A stretch of DNA of 50,590 nucleotides from Rhodoferax sp. (GTDB taxonomy: Bacteria; Pseudomonadota; Gammaproteobacteria; Burkholderiales; Burkholderiaceae_C), in the NCBI GenBank assembly GCA_020048895.1, contig JAIFLV010000108.1, forward strand, positions 1 to 50,590. Direction: 5' to 3'. Each line of letters starts with the position of its first letter. Position 1 is the stretch's first letter. The notes below the pieces were generated by a model. It was not told where the DNA came from and did no database searches. It worked only from the letters and a program-made list of their open reading frames with translations. Of this stretch, positions 10,069-17,959 are shown piece by piece. The position numbers and the translations under genes are program-made.

Positions 10069-10410
10069 ATGTCCCTTGCTGACGAACTGATCCAACTTGA
10101 ACAACTGCGTGACCGCGGCAGCCTCAGCGCCGACGAATTCCAAAGCGCCAAGCGCAAACTACTGACGCCGCCTGCACCTGCCGAGTCGGTTTTTCAGGCG
10201 ATCAACGGCCTGCGCCGCTCCAGCACGGACCGCTGGATGGGTGGCGTGTGTGGCGGGCTGGCAACCGCCACCGGCATGGGCGCATGGCTGTGGCGCATGA
10301 TTTTTGTACTGCTTCTATTGGCTGGAGGAAGCGGGTTGGTTGCCTATCTGGTGTTGTGGTTCTTTGTACCACTGGAGCCCAGCACGCCCGCTTTGCGATC
10401 CACCTACTGA
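10069..10410 (+). CDS. PspC-domain membrane protein with N-terminal SHOCT-like helix
   Basis: This 113-residue protein has two parts. Residues 1-35 form a short amphipathic segment (LEQLRDRGSLSADEFQSAKRKLL) of the SHOCT type, a small module often attached to membrane or oligomerising proteins. Residues 50-105 match a PspC domain: RSSTDRWMGGVCGGLATATGM followed by a hydrophobic hairpin (FVLLLLAGGSGLVAYLVLWFFVP). PspC-domain proteins are inner-membrane proteins linked to envelope stress, but function outside the psp operon is uncertain. It lies 10 bp upstream of the signal peptidase gene, and the two probably form an operon. Confidence 0.85.
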   Translation: MSLADELIQLEQLRDRGSLSADEFQSAKRKLLTPPAPAESVFQAINGLRRSSTDRWMGGVCGGLATATGMGAWLWRMIFVLLLLAGGSGLVAYLVLWFFVPLEPSTPALRSTY

Positions 10411-10420
10411 AGCAGCTTCC

Positions 10421-11089
10421 ATGACACAGTGGATTCGTGCAAATCGTGGATTTCTGGCGTTCCTGATGTTGCTGGGTTTGTTCAGAACCGCAGTAGCGGA
10501 CTGGAACCCCATTCCTTCGGGCTCCATGCACCCTAACATCCTCGAAGGAGATGTGGTTCTGGTCAACCGGCTGGCGTACAACGTCAAGGTCCCACTGACC
10601 GATTACGTTGTCGCGCCCACCGCAGACCCACAACGCGGTGATGTGGTGACCTTCACTTCGCCCAGGGACGGCGTACGGCTGATCAAACGCATCCTGGCCG
10701 TGCCCGGTGACCGGGTGGCCATGCGTCACAAACAACTCATCATCAACGACTCGCCAGCCCGCTACGAACCGGAGCAGTCGCACTTTGAAGGCATGGCTGC
10801 GGACGCACCCTGGACGGCGCAGCGCTACCACGAGCATATTGGCACCAGCCGGCATGCCATCCAGTGGCTTGATGGTGTCGTCGCTTACGACAATTTTGAA
10901 ACCATCACCGTTCCACAGGGGCAGTACCTGATGTTGGGCGATAACCGGGACAACAGCGCGGACTCGCGGTACATCGGACTGGTACCACGCCACCTGTTGA
11001 TCGGCAAGGCAGAGCGGGTACTGCTTTCGGTTGATATTCTGCGTAGCTGGCAACCTCGCTGGGAGCGGTTTGGTATGGCACTGCTGTAA
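10421..11089 (+). CDS. lepB: Signal peptidase I
   Basis: This 222-residue S26-family serine protease would remove signal peptides at the outer face of the inner membrane. It has one N-terminal hydrophobic segment (about 9-26), the nucleophile S35 in PSGSMHP, the general base K89 in RLIKRILAVPGD, and the C-terminal box GDNRDNSADSRYIG. E. coli LepB has two membrane segments, so this is a shorter form; it may be one of two signal peptidases in the genome. The start at 10421 is chosen because upstream in-frame sequence overlaps the PspC gene and is not protein-like in this family. Confidence 0.92.
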   Translation: MTQWIRANRGFLAFLMLLGLFRTAVADWNPIPSGSMHPNILEGDVVLVNRLAYNVKVPLTDYVVAPTADPQRGDVVTFTSPRDGVRLIKRILAVPGDRVAMRHKQLIINDSPARYEPEQSHFEGMAADAPWTAQRYHEHIGTSRHAIQWLDGVVAYDNFETITVPQGQYLMLGDNRDNSADSRYIGLVPRHLLIGKAERVLLSVDILRSWQPRWERFGMALL

Positions 11090-11094
11090 GCGAT

Positions 11095-11122
11095 TGGCAC
11101 GGGCGATGCTGGTATAAAAGGC
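11095..11122 (+). promoter_or_regulatory. Candidate promoter of the isocitrate dehydrogenase gene (sigma54-like and extended -10 motifs)
   Basis: TGGCACGGGCGATGCT (11095-11110) fits the sigma54 -24/-12 consensus TGGCACG-N4-TTGCW with one mismatch and the correct 10 bases between GG and GC. Immediately after it, TGGTATAAA looks like an extended -10 element for sigma70, without a good -35. Either would place the transcript start shortly before the ATG at 11163. The sequence alone does not decide between them. Confidence 0.35.
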
Positions 11123-11162
11123 GGCGGCGGCATGTGCCGACGACTTCACAGAGAGACCTCTT

Positions 11163-12194
11163 ATGTCCAAACCCATTCCTGCCACACTCATTCCAGGCGA
11201 CGGTATCGGTCCTGAAATTGTGGATGCCACCTTGGCTGCGCTGGATGCGCTGAAAGCCCCCTTTGAATGGGATCGCCAAATTGCCGGTCTTGGCGGCGTC
11301 ACGGCCGAGGGCGACCCATTGCCCAAGGCCACGCTGGACAGCATTCGCCGCACCCGCCTGGCGCTCAAGGGCCCGCTGGAAACACCCAGCGGTGGGGGCT
11401 ATCGTTCCTCCAATGTGCGTCTGCGCGAAGAATTTCAGTTGTATGCCAACTTGCGGCCGGCGCGTACCATTATTCCGGGTGGTCGTTTCGACAAGATTGA
11501 CCTGGTGGTGGTGCGTGAAAATCTGGAGGGCCTGTACATCGGGCACGAGCACTACGTTCCGATCAACGGAGATCCGCACGCTGTAGCCATGGCCACCGGG
11601 GTCAATACACGCCAGGGCAGTCGCCGCCTGCTGGAATATGCGTTTGAGCACGCGGTAACCACCGGTCGCAAGAAAGTCACCATCGTCCACAAGGCCAACA
11701 TCATGAAGGCCCTGACCGGCATTTTTCTGGAAACCGGACTGGATCTGTACGAGAGCAGGTACAAAGGCAAGTTCGAGATCGAAACGGTCATCATCGATGC
11801 CTGCGCCATGAAACTGGTGCTGAACCCCTGGCAATTCGATATGCTGGTCACTACCAACCTATTTGGCGACATCCTGTCTGACCTGGTCGCCGGTCTCGTG
11901 GGTGGCCTGGGCATGGCACCGGGTGCCAATATTGGAGCGGATGCAGCGATTTTTGAAGCCGTCCATGGCTCGGCGCCGGACATCGCTGGCAAAGGTATTG
12001 CCAACCCCATAGCCTTGATGCTGGCGGCGGCCATGATGCTCGACCATGTTCAAATGCCTGATCTTGCGACCCGTTTGCGTACCGCAATCGACGCAACCCT
12101 CAATCTTGACAAGGTACGTACAGGTGACTTGGGCGGAACAGGCAATACTGCGTCGTTTACCAAAGCGCTGGTCAGCCGCATTGTCAACGGCTGA
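11163..12194 (+). CDS. NAD-type isocitrate dehydrogenase (isocitrate/isopropylmalate dehydrogenase family)
   Basis: This 343-residue beta-decarboxylating dehydrogenase starts with the family nucleotide-fold segment PATLIPGDGIGPEIV. Substrate residues are in SSNVRLREEFQLYANLRP, and the metal/catalytic segments are KANIMK and NLFGDILSDL. The cofactor loop reads HGSAPDIAGKGIANP. An Asp-Ile pair replaces the Lys-Tyr seen in NADP-dependent E. coli Icd, so NAD specificity is expected. The most likely reaction is isocitrate to 2-oxoglutarate and CO2 in the TCA cycle. Homoisocitrate or tartrate/malate dehydrogenase activity cannot be fully excluded from sequence. The ATG follows a GAGAG-type ribosome binding site. 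Confidence 0.85.
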   Translation: MSKPIPATLIPGDGIGPEIVDATLAALDALKAPFEWDRQIAGLGGVTAEGDPLPKATLDSIRRTRLALKGPLETPSGGGYRSSNVRLREEFQLYANLRPARTIIPGGRFDKIDLVVVRENLEGLYIGHEHYVPINGDPHAVAMATGVNTRQGSRRLLEYAFEHAVTTGRKKVTIVHKANIMKALTGIFLETGLDLYESRYKGKFEIETVIIDACAMKLVLNPWQFDMLVTTNLFGDILSDLVAGLVGGLGMAPGANIGADAAIFEAVHGSAPDIAGKGIANPIALMLAAAMMLDHVQMPDLATRLRTAIDATLNLDKVRTGDLGGTGNTASFTKALVSRIVNG

Positions 12195-12305
12195 CATCAC
12201 AACTCGGTTTGGGCCGGTGTTTTCCAAAAGGAGTCCATAGTTTCTGACATAGGTCATTGCCCGCTGAGTTTTGTTGCGAATAATTGGCGAACTTTTAACT
12301 GCGGC

Positions 12306-12315
12306 CCCCTAGGGG
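12306..12315. promoter_or_regulatory. 10-bp palindrome at the ribosome binding site of the CBS gene
   Basis: CCCCTAGGGG is a perfect palindrome whose right half (AGGGG) is also the best ribosome binding site for the ATG at 12325. A protein or intermolecular pairing here could affect translation, but the palindrome has no loop and the observation may be fortuitous. Confidence 0.2.
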
Positions 12316-12324
12316 TCACACAAC

Positions 12325-12747
12325 ATGTTCAGCCAACGCATCAAGAGTGTCATGGATCGCAGCAAGGTTCTTACGGCCTCGCCCGAGACCAGCGTCGTGG
12401 AAGCGGCAAAACTCATGGAGAGGAAGTCTGTCAGCGCGGTTCTTGTCGTTTCGCAGGAGAAGCTGGTGGGCATCTTTACCGAGCGGGACGCTGTGTTTCG
12501 CGTCATCGCGCGGGGCATGGATGTGCGCACTACGCCTTTGGGCGATGTCATGACGCCTTCGCCAGTCACCGTAACGCCGGAGAAAAGCTTTGGCTACGCC
12601 CTGCTGCTGATGCATGAAAACGGTTTTCGCCACGTTCCGGTCGTGGTGGACGGCATGCCAGTGGGTATCGTCAGCGCGCGCAGTGCATTGGACCCTGATC
12701 TGGAAGAATTTGTGTCGGAAGAGCAGCGTCGGCGCCATATCAAGTAG
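12325..12747 (+). CDS. Tandem CBS-domain protein
   Basis: The 140 residues make a single Bateman module. CBS 1 is about residues 8-60 (VMDRSKVLTASPETSVVEAA ending in VGIFTERDA), and CBS 2 is about 75-125 (VMTPSPVTVTPEKSFGYALL ending in VGIVSARSA). Such stand-alone CBS pairs bind adenine nucleotides and act as energy-state sensors, usually by binding another protein. There is no fused effector domain. It lies 113 bp before glgC (copy 1), so an adenylate-sensing link to glycogen synthesis is conceivable but unproven. Confidence 0.88.
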   Translation: MFSQRIKSVMDRSKVLTASPETSVVEAAKLMERKSVSAVLVVSQEKLVGIFTERDAVFRVIARGMDVRTTPLGDVMTPSPVTVTPEKSFGYALLLMHENGFRHVPVVVDGMPVGIVSARSALDPDLEEFVSEEQRRRHIK

Positions 12748-12766
12748 GAGCACCCCACCTCGCCAA

Positions 12767-12780
12767 TTGATCTGACTCAA
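12767..12780. promoter_or_regulatory. FNR/ANR-like site upstream of glgC copy 1
   Basis: TTGATCTGACTCAA matches the FNR/ANR consensus TTGAT-N4-ATCAA at 9 of 10 positions and lies 94 bp before the glgC ATG. A partial direct repeat (TCAATCTGAC) follows 21 bp later. The adjacent TCTGACCCCAAA also resembles a short repeat-like string at 19611, so the region could instead be a repeat remnant. Confidence 0.3.
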
Positions 12781-12860
12781 GATTACGTCAATCTGACCCC
12801 AAACCGTCCACTGCGAGCACCGGGTTCACCCTAGAATGGATCGAAACATAGGCCAACTGG

Positions 12861-14180
12861 GTGCACACAATGAAGACCGAAGTCGATTCCAATAGTGGCT
12901 TGGCATTCAACCGCGATCCACGTTTTGTCAGCCAGTTGACGCGCAACACCTTTGCAATCGTATTGGCGGGTGGACGGGGAAGCCGCTTGCACCAACTTAC
13001 TGACTGGCGCTCCAAACCAGCAGTACCTTTCGGGGGCAAGTTCCGAATCATTGATTTCACGCTGTCCAACTGCGTCAACTCCGGCGTTCGCCGGGTTGGG
13101 GTGGCTACGCAGTACAAAGCGCAAAGCCTGATTCGACACCTGCAACTCGGCTGGAGCTTTCTCGATGGACGCCTTGGTGAGTTCATCGAGATCATGCCGG
13201 CCCAACAACAGGTCAACGAGTCGCAGTGGTACCGGGGCACCGCAGACGCCGTGTTCCAGAACCTGCGTGAGATCCGCCACGCAAACCCCGACTATGTGCT
13301 GGTCCTATCGGGAGACCACATCTACCGCATGGACTACGGCCGCATCCTCGCTGCCCACGTCGAGCGTGATGCCGACCTGACGGTAGCGTGCATTGAAGTG
13401 CCAGTGGAAGAGGCCAAGGGCTTCGGTGTCATGGCGGTCGACGAACAAAACCGCGTTGTCAACTTTGAAGAGAAGCCCAAGGTACCGCTCACCCTTCCGA
13501 ACAAGCCGGACAAAGCACTGGCCAGCATGGGCATTTACGTCTTCAATGCGCGCTTTCTCTTTGAGCAATTGCAACGCGACGCAGATGATCCCAAGTCCAG
13601 CCATGACTTCGGCAAAGACGTCATCCCCCACTGCGTGAGACGCTACCGCACCTTTGCGCAGAGCTTTGCCGACAGCCATGTCGGCGAAGTGGGTAAGCCA
13701 CCTTACTGGCGTGACGTGGGAACGCTCGATGCGTTTTGGGAAGCCAACATGGACCTGGTGCATGTCTCACCCCAGTTGAACCTGTACGACGACGACTGGC
13801 CCATCTGGACGTGGCAGCCACAAAGTCCGCCTGCCAAATTTGTGTTTGATGACGATGAGCGCCGCGGCTATGCGGTGGACTCCATGGTGTCGGGTGGTTG
13901 CATTATCAGTGGCTCAACCCTGCGGCGCACAATGCTGTTCTCCGGGGTCTATGTACACAGTTACTCCGCGATTGAAGACTCCATCGTTTTGCCAAATGTG
14001 CGCATCGGGCGCAATTGCATTCTCAAAAAATGCATCATCGACAAGAACTGCATCATCCCGGAAGGGATGCAGGTGGGCCTCGACCCGGAAGCAGACCGCA
14101 AGCGATTCCATGTGACTCCCTCCGGGATCACGCTCATTTCCAGGGTGATGCTGGGACAGGACGTCACCCCGGTCCAGTGA
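12861..14180 (+). CDS. glgC: Glucose-1-phosphate adenylyltransferase, copy 1
   Basis: This enzyme makes ADP-glucose from ATP and glucose-1-P, the committed step of glycogen synthesis. The 439-residue protein has the nucleotidyltransferase signature [22 protein letters not shown], the catalytic [10 protein letters not shown], the glucose-1-P segment FEEKPKVP, and a C-terminal left-handed beta-helix ([13 protein letters not shown] to PEGMQVG). At the position of the E. coli activator-binding Lys39 it reads Trp (LTDWRSKP), whereas the second copy at 25607 has Arg. Altered allosteric control is therefore likely. An internal ATG at 12870 is an alternative start. It converges on tupA with 4 bp between the genes and is separated from the main glycogen cluster. 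Confidence 0.93.
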   Translation: MHTMKTEVDSNSGLAFNRDPRFVSQLTRNTFAIVLAGGRGSRLHQLTDWRSKPAVPFGGKFRIIDFTLSNCVNSGVRRVGVATQYKAQSLIRHLQLGWSFLDGRLGEFIEIMPAQQQVNESQWYRGTADAVFQNLREIRHANPDYVLVLSGDHIYRMDYGRILAAHVERDADLTVACIEVPVEEAKGFGVMAVDEQNRVVNFEEKPKVPLTLPNKPDKALASMGIYVFNARFLFEQLQRDADDPKSSHDFGKDVIPHCVRRYRTFAQSFADSHVGEVGKPPYWRDVGTLDAFWEANMDLVHVSPQLNLYDDDWPIWTWQPQSPPAKFVFDDDERRGYAVDSMVSGGCIISGSTLRRTMLFSGVYVHSYSAIEDSIVLPNVRIGRNCILKKCIIDKNCIIPEGMQVGLDPEADRKRFHVTPSGITLISRVMLGQDVTPVQ

Positions 14181-14184
14181 CGGT

Positions 14185-15024
14185 TTACTTGGCGGCGTTC
14201 GGGAAAAATAACTGCTCACCGCCAATTTTGTAGCTCGCAATCACTGCCTGCCCTTGCGCAGAGGTGACCCAGTCCACAAACTTTTGACCATCTGCGGCCT
14301 TGACCTGAGGGTGTTTGGCAGGATTGACCAGCAACACGCCATATTGGTTGAAGAGGCGTTTATCACCCTCCACCAGCACCACCAGGTCACCCCGGTTGCT
14401 GAAATTCAGCCAGGTGCCCCGATCCGCCAGGACGTAGGCCCCCATGCCGGATGCCATGTTCAGCGCAGGCCCCATGCCACAACCGCACGCCTTATAGCCA
14501 CTGCCCGTTGCACCTTCGAGAGCGGCCAACTTCCAGAAACGCAGTTCGGCTGCATGCGTGCCGCTCTTGTCGCCGCGTGAAATGAACGGGCCGTTGACAG
14601 CGGCAACTTTCCGTAGCGCCTCCACGATGTCATTGCCTCGAATCCTGGCTGGATCTGCCTTCGGGCCGATCACGACAAAGTCGTTGTACATCACGTCCTG
14701 GCGTTGCACTGCGAAGCCTTCGGCCACCACTTTGTCTTCCGCAACCCGGTCATGAACGAACAGCACATCGGCATCGCCGCGCCGCCCCAGATCGATCGCC
14801 TGGCCCGTACCCAATGCAACCACCTTCACATCAATGCCACTCGCTGCCTTGAATGCCGGCAGCAAGTGCGCGAACAGACCCGACTGTTCGGTCGACGTAG
14901 TGGACGCAACCACAATGGATTGCGCAACCGCTGCCATGGAAGTCATGGCAAGTGCTATTGAAAATATAGCTGCTTGCGCAACCCTGGCGTGCGTTGTGGC
15001 CCAATTTCTTATAAACGTTTTCAA
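14185..15024 (-). CDS. tupA: Tungstate ABC transporter, periplasmic binding protein
   Basis: This 279-residue protein has a signal peptide (basic start, hydrophobic core about 17-33, cleavage probably after VAQ). It then carries the TupA-type anion-binding signature VASTTSTEQSGLFAHLLPAF and VVALGTGQAIDLG, as well as DFVVIGPKADPA and FISRGDKSGTHAAE. TupA proteins bind tungstate very tightly and discriminate it from molybdate. The gene is third in tupB-tupC-tupA with 4-base overlaps. The tungsten aldehyde oxidoreductase operon close by supports tungstate as substrate. Part of the signal peptide (AQAAIFSIA) is encoded by a copy of the dispersed repeat described separately. Confidence 0.92.
   Translation of the reverse strand: MKTFIRNWATTHARVAQAAIFSIALAMTSMAAVAQSIVVASTTSTEQSGLFAHLLPAFKAASGIDVKVVALGTGQAIDLGRRGDADVLFVHDRVAEDKVVAEGFAVQRQDVMYNDFVVIGPKADPARIRGNDIVEALRKVAAVNGPFISRGDKSGTHAAELRFWKLAALEGATGSGYKACGCGMGPALNMASGMGAYVLADRGTWLNFSNRGDLVVLVEGDKRLFNQYGVLLVNPAKHPQVKAADGQKFVDWVTSAQGQAVIASYKIGGEQLFFPNAAK
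14952..14980 (-). repeat. Dispersed repeat copy B, inside the tupA signal-peptide coding region
   Basis: On the plus strand this 29-bp stretch ends in TAGCTGCTTGCGCA, identical to 19260-19273 in aorC. Over 29 bp the two copies agree at about 22 positions, including CTATTG at the other side. GCTAT and ATAGC form a short hairpin. Read in tupA, the repeat supplies the residues AQAA within the hydrophobic signal region. Confidence 0.65.
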
Positions 15025-15740
15025 GTTAGTTCTCCTCTGACAAACAAATGTGCTTCCGGGTAATGGGCCTGCAGAACCTGCCCACCAAAAAAATCACCCA
15101 CTGACAAATCAGCCAAAACCCGGCCCTGCTCCAGGTAGATCACCCGGTTGGCCAAGCGCTTGACCTGCCCCAGGTTGTGACTCGCAAACACCAGGGTCAT
15201 GGGTCGATCCTGATCGGCAAACTCTTCCATCAGTAGTTCAATGTCGCGCTTGGCACGCGGGTCCAGACTGGCCGTTGGTTCGTCCAGCAACAAGACATCG
15301 GGAGACAATGCCCACGCGCGGGCCATGGCCACTCGCTGCTGCTGGCCGCCGGAGAGCACACGCGCGTTACGCAACGCTTGTGCGGCCAGACCCACCCGCT
15401 CCAGCGCCGTCCCTGCGCGCGCTTTGGCGCTGTGCCAGGAGTGCCCCTGCAACCACAAACCCAACGCAATATTGGTCTGAACAGACAGACGCAAGAGATA
15501 AGGACGCTGGAACACCATCGCCTGGCGCACCGCGGGTTTGGCATCGATCCGACCGCAACTGGGTCGCAACAGCCCGTGGAGCACACGCAACAAGGTGCTC
15601 TTGCCACACCCGTTACTGCCCACCAGCGCCACCCGTTCTCCCGGCGCAATGCGCAAATGCACACCTGACAGTGCATCGACGCCCCCGGTCCCGCTGCCAA
15701 ATCGCACGCCAACATCGTGTAACGTGTACAGGGGCGTCAT
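15021..15740 (-). CDS. tupC: Tungstate ABC transporter, ATP-binding protein
   Basis: This 239-residue ABC ATPase powers tungstate import from the cytoplasmic side. Walker A is GSNGCGKST (about 42-50), the Q-loop is in MVFQRPYLL, the signature is [14 protein letters not shown], Walker B is LLLDEPTAS, and the switch His is in [12 protein letters not shown]. There is no C-terminal TOBE-like molybdate-binding extension as in ModC, which fits TupC. It overlaps tupB upstream and tupA downstream by 4 bp each, so the three are co-transcribed and translationally coupled. Confidence 0.9.
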   Translation of the reverse strand: MTPLYTLHDVGVRFGSGTGGVDALSGVHLRIAPGERVALVGSNGCGKSTLLRVLHGLLRPSCGRIDAKPAVRQAMVFQRPYLLRLSVQTNIALGLWLQGHSWHSAKARAGTALERVGLAAQALRNARVLSGGQQQRVAMARAWALSPDVLLLDEPTASLDPRAKRDIELLMEEFADQDRPMTLVFASHNLGQVKRLANRVIYLEQGRVLADLSVGDFFGGQVLQAHYPEAHLFVRGELT

Positions 15741-16489
15741 AGCGAACTGGAAACTACCCGCCCGACGCCAGCAGCACGTAAAGCACCCGCATCACCGCGC
15801 TCGCGCCACTTTCTGACCATGGCGATCAGCAGGTTCAGCACCAGAACCACTCCCATCAAAATCATTCCGAGTCCCAATGCCAGCGGCAAATCGCCCTTGC
15901 TGGTTTCCAAGGCAATGGCGGTGGTCATAACACGCGTAAAACCATCAATATTGCCACCCACCATCATGACGGCACCTACCTCGGAGATGGCACGCCCAAA
16001 AGACGCAATCACCACCGTCAGCAGTGCGAAGCGCTCATCCCAGGCCAACAGTAGACTGCGCAGCAGCGTTCCAGCCCCCAACGATTGCAGCTGCTCACCG
16101 TGTGCGGCATCCACGTCCTCCACCACCTGGCGCGTCAATGCAGTCACCACCGGCAACACCAGCACGGTCTGGGCCAACACCATTGCCTGAAAGCTGAACA
16201 ACCAGCCGAGAAAGCCCAATGGTCCCGAGCGCGACAACAGGAGATAGACAACCAGCCCGACCACCACCGAAGGTATCGCCAGCAAGGTGTTGAGTACCGT
16301 CAGCACGGCGCCGCGCCCGGCAAAGCGGGCCACGCCGAGCCATGCGCCCAGCACCAGTCCGGCGCCACAGGCCAGCAAACACGCCGTGGCACTGACGGCC
16401 AGCGATCTACTGACGATCGACAGAAGGGTGGCGTCCCGGCCAGCGATGAGTTCGAGCGCCAGCGCGGCACTTTCAGAAAGTGTGGTCAT
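15737..16489 (-). CDS. tupB: Tungstate ABC transporter, permease
   Basis: The 250-residue protein is a binding-protein-dependent permease with about five hydrophobic helices (for example LAVSATACLLACGAGLVLGA, VLTVLNTLLAIPSVVVGLVV, LALGLGMILMGVVLVLNLL). It has an EAA-like cytoplasmic loop, GRAISEVGAVMMVGGNI, for contact with TupC. I start at the ATG at 16489 (MTTLSESAALALELI). An upstream in-frame start at 16591 would overlap the divergent regulator gene and adds residues without membrane-protein character. It is the first gene of tupBCA, with only 50 bp to the divergent regulator, so control from that short region is likely. Confidence 0.88.
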   Translation of the reverse strand: MTTLSESAALALELIAGRDATLLSIVSRSLAVSATACLLACGAGLVLGAWLGVARFAGRGAVLTVLNTLLAIPSVVVGLVVYLLLSRSGPLGFLGWLFSFQAMVLAQTVLVLPVVTALTRQVVEDVDAAHGEQLQSLGAGTLLRSLLLAWDERFALLTVVIASFGRAISEVGAVMMVGGNIDGFTRVMTTAIALETSKGDLPLALGLGMILMGVVLVLNLLIAMVRKWRERGDAGALRAAGVGRVVSSSL

Positions 16490-16498
16490 GAGTTGGGG

Positions 16499-16530
16499 TA
16501 TCGTAGCCACCACTGAAATCCCCTGCGATA
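16499..16530. promoter_or_regulatory. Divergent tup/regulator control region with TATCG...CGATA inverted repeat
   Basis: The 50 bp between tupB and the regulator contain TATCG (16499-16503) and its inverted partner CGATA (16526-16530), with 22 bp between them. The half-sites recall ModE-type operators, which contain CGATATAT-like arms, but the spacing is not canonical. It is the only place a shared operator could sit. Confidence 0.3.
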
Positions 16531-16539
16531 TGAATCCCT

Positions 16540-17646
16540 GTGCATAGGCTCCAACTCCACTACACCCTCTCCCGCGATGCCAGCCCTGCAAAGGTGCGCA
16601 ACCCGTTGATCGACTTGCTGGTTGCTGTTTCGAACGAAGGCTCGATCTCGGCTGCAGCCCGCGCGTTGGCGCTGTCTTATCGCCACGTATGGGGCGAACT
16701 CAAGCGCTGGGAAGAGACTTTGGGCAACGAGCTGTTGGTCTGGGAAAAAGGCCAGCCCGCGCGTCTCACTCCGTTTGGCGCAAAGTTGCTATGGGCCGAG
16801 CGACAAGCGCAGGCCCGACTGGAACCCCAAATCGAAGCATTGCGCAGTGCGCTGGAGCGCGCCTTCGCAGTCGCGTTCGACCCGCAAGCCCACGTGGCGA
16901 CGCTCTTTGCCAGCCATGACGACGCCCTATCGGCGCTGCGCGCCCAGGCCCGTGAACTCCTTCCCCTGCACCTGGATATCCGGTTCTGTGGCAGCGTGGA
17001 CGCTATTCGGGGTTTGAATGAGGGCCGATGCGTCATGGCAGGGTTTCACACCTTGCAACACCCCGCTCCAGGCTCGCTGGCCGAGCGCACCTACAAACCG
17101 CTTTTGAAACCTGGGCTGCACAAGATCATTGGTTTTGCCCAACGCATGCAAGGCCTGATGGTCGCTCCCGGCAACCCACTGGGGCTGCACACATTGCACG
17201 ACGTAGCGCAGCGCAAGGCGCGCTTTGTCAATCGGCCCTTGGGCACCGGCACGCGTGTGGTGCTGGACGAGTTGTTGGCGCAATGCGGGCTACCGTCGCA
17301 CGCCATTGTTGGCTATGAGACGACCGAGCCATCGCACACCGCAGCGGCCCATGCCGTGGGTGGTGCCGACGCCGATGTAGCCCTGGGCATTGCGGTGGCG
17401 GCCGAGGCGCAGGGGTTGGAGTTTGTACCCCTGGTGAAGGAGAACTACCACCTGGTGTGCTTGAAGTCAGCGCTTGATGAACCGGCCATCACTGCATTGC
17501 GCGAGGTGCTCCAAAGTGCGTCTTGGGCCGACACGTTACGAGGCCTGACTGGGTACACACCCAACCGCAGCGGCGAGGTGCTGTCGTTGCGCTCGGTCTT
17601 GCCCTGGTGGAGCTTTACTCGCAAAAAGCGCCACTCGGCACCGTGA
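16540..17646 (+). CDS. ModE-type HTH regulator fused to a periplasmic-binding-like domain (probable oxyanion sensor)
   Basis: Residues about 15-95 form a winged helix of the ModE/LysR type (LIDLLVAVSNEGSISAAARALALSYRHVWGELKRWE, then a wing region LTPFGAKLL). Residues about 115-340 resemble a type 2 periplasmic-binding fold (COG1910/PBP-like): LFASHDDAL, FCGSVDAIRGLNEG, MVAPGNPLG, FVNRPLGTGTRVVLDEL, and GGADADVALGIAV. Such proteins commonly sit beside molybdate or tungstate genes. Divergence from tupB by 50 bp makes a tungstate-responsive regulator of tup, and perhaps of aor, the natural reading; that is inference. The start is a GTG at 16540, since the nearby ATG at 16530 meets a stop after five codons. 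Confidence 0.8.
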   Translation: MHRLQLHYTLSRDASPAKVRNPLIDLLVAVSNEGSISAAARALALSYRHVWGELKRWEETLGNELLVWEKGQPARLTPFGAKLLWAERQAQARLEPQIEALRSALERAFAVAFDPQAHVATLFASHDDALSALRAQARELLPLHLDIRFCGSVDAIRGLNEGRCVMAGFHTLQHPAPGSLAERTYKPLLKPGLHKIIGFAQRMQGLMVAPGNPLGLHTLHDVAQRKARFVNRPLGTGTRVVLDELLAQCGLPSHAIVGYETTEPSHTAAAHAVGGADADVALGIAVAAEAQGLEFVPLVKENYHLVCLKSALDEPAITALREVLQSASWADTLRGLTGYTPNRSGEVLSLRSVLPWWSFTRKKRHSAP

Positions 17647-17659
17647 GCCACAGGCAGCA

Positions 17660-17959
17660 TCACCCGCCCCCGCGCTGCATGTACAGGTCAAACCGTTTCA
17701 TAAAGTCCATGCGCTGCGTCTCAGTGAGACCGGCAAAGCGAAAACTCACGAGGAAACGGGGCATGCGCACCAACCCGATCACACGCGGTGCGCCCACTTG
17801 CCACTTGAGTCCCAACGCACCATCTCCAATACGCACCCCGGCCGCGCCGCTGTGCAACTTCCAGTGGTGATCGCCAATGGCCTGCGGCAACCAGCGCAGC
17901 CAGTCTGCCTCGGTACAGGCCATTTCGCGTTCGAACTTCTCGGGGTAGAAGGATTGCAT
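17660..17959 (-). CDS. Unrecognised 99-aa protein, last gene of the aldehyde oxidoreductase operon
   Basis: I do not recognise this family. The protein starts MQSFYPEKFEREM, is rich in aromatic and basic residues (WLRWLPQAIGDHHWKL), has a beta-rich middle (GALGLKWQVGAPRVIGLVRM), and ends in FMKRFDLYMQRGGG. No signal peptide, membrane segment or metal-binding cysteine motif is visible; its single Cys is near the N terminus. Its ATG shares one base with the TGA stop of the MoaD-like gene (TGATG), so translation is coupled to that gene. The position suggests a role in tungsten-cofactor insertion or maturation of the oxidoreductase. The 242-codon reading of the same frame is rejected, because its upstream part overlaps the MoaD-like gene. 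Confidence 0.75.
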   Translation of the reverse strand: MQSFYPEKFEREMACTEADWLRWLPQAIGDHHWKLHSGAAGVRIGDGALGLKWQVGAPRVIGLVRMPRFLVSFRFAGLTETQRMDFMKRFDLYMQRGGG

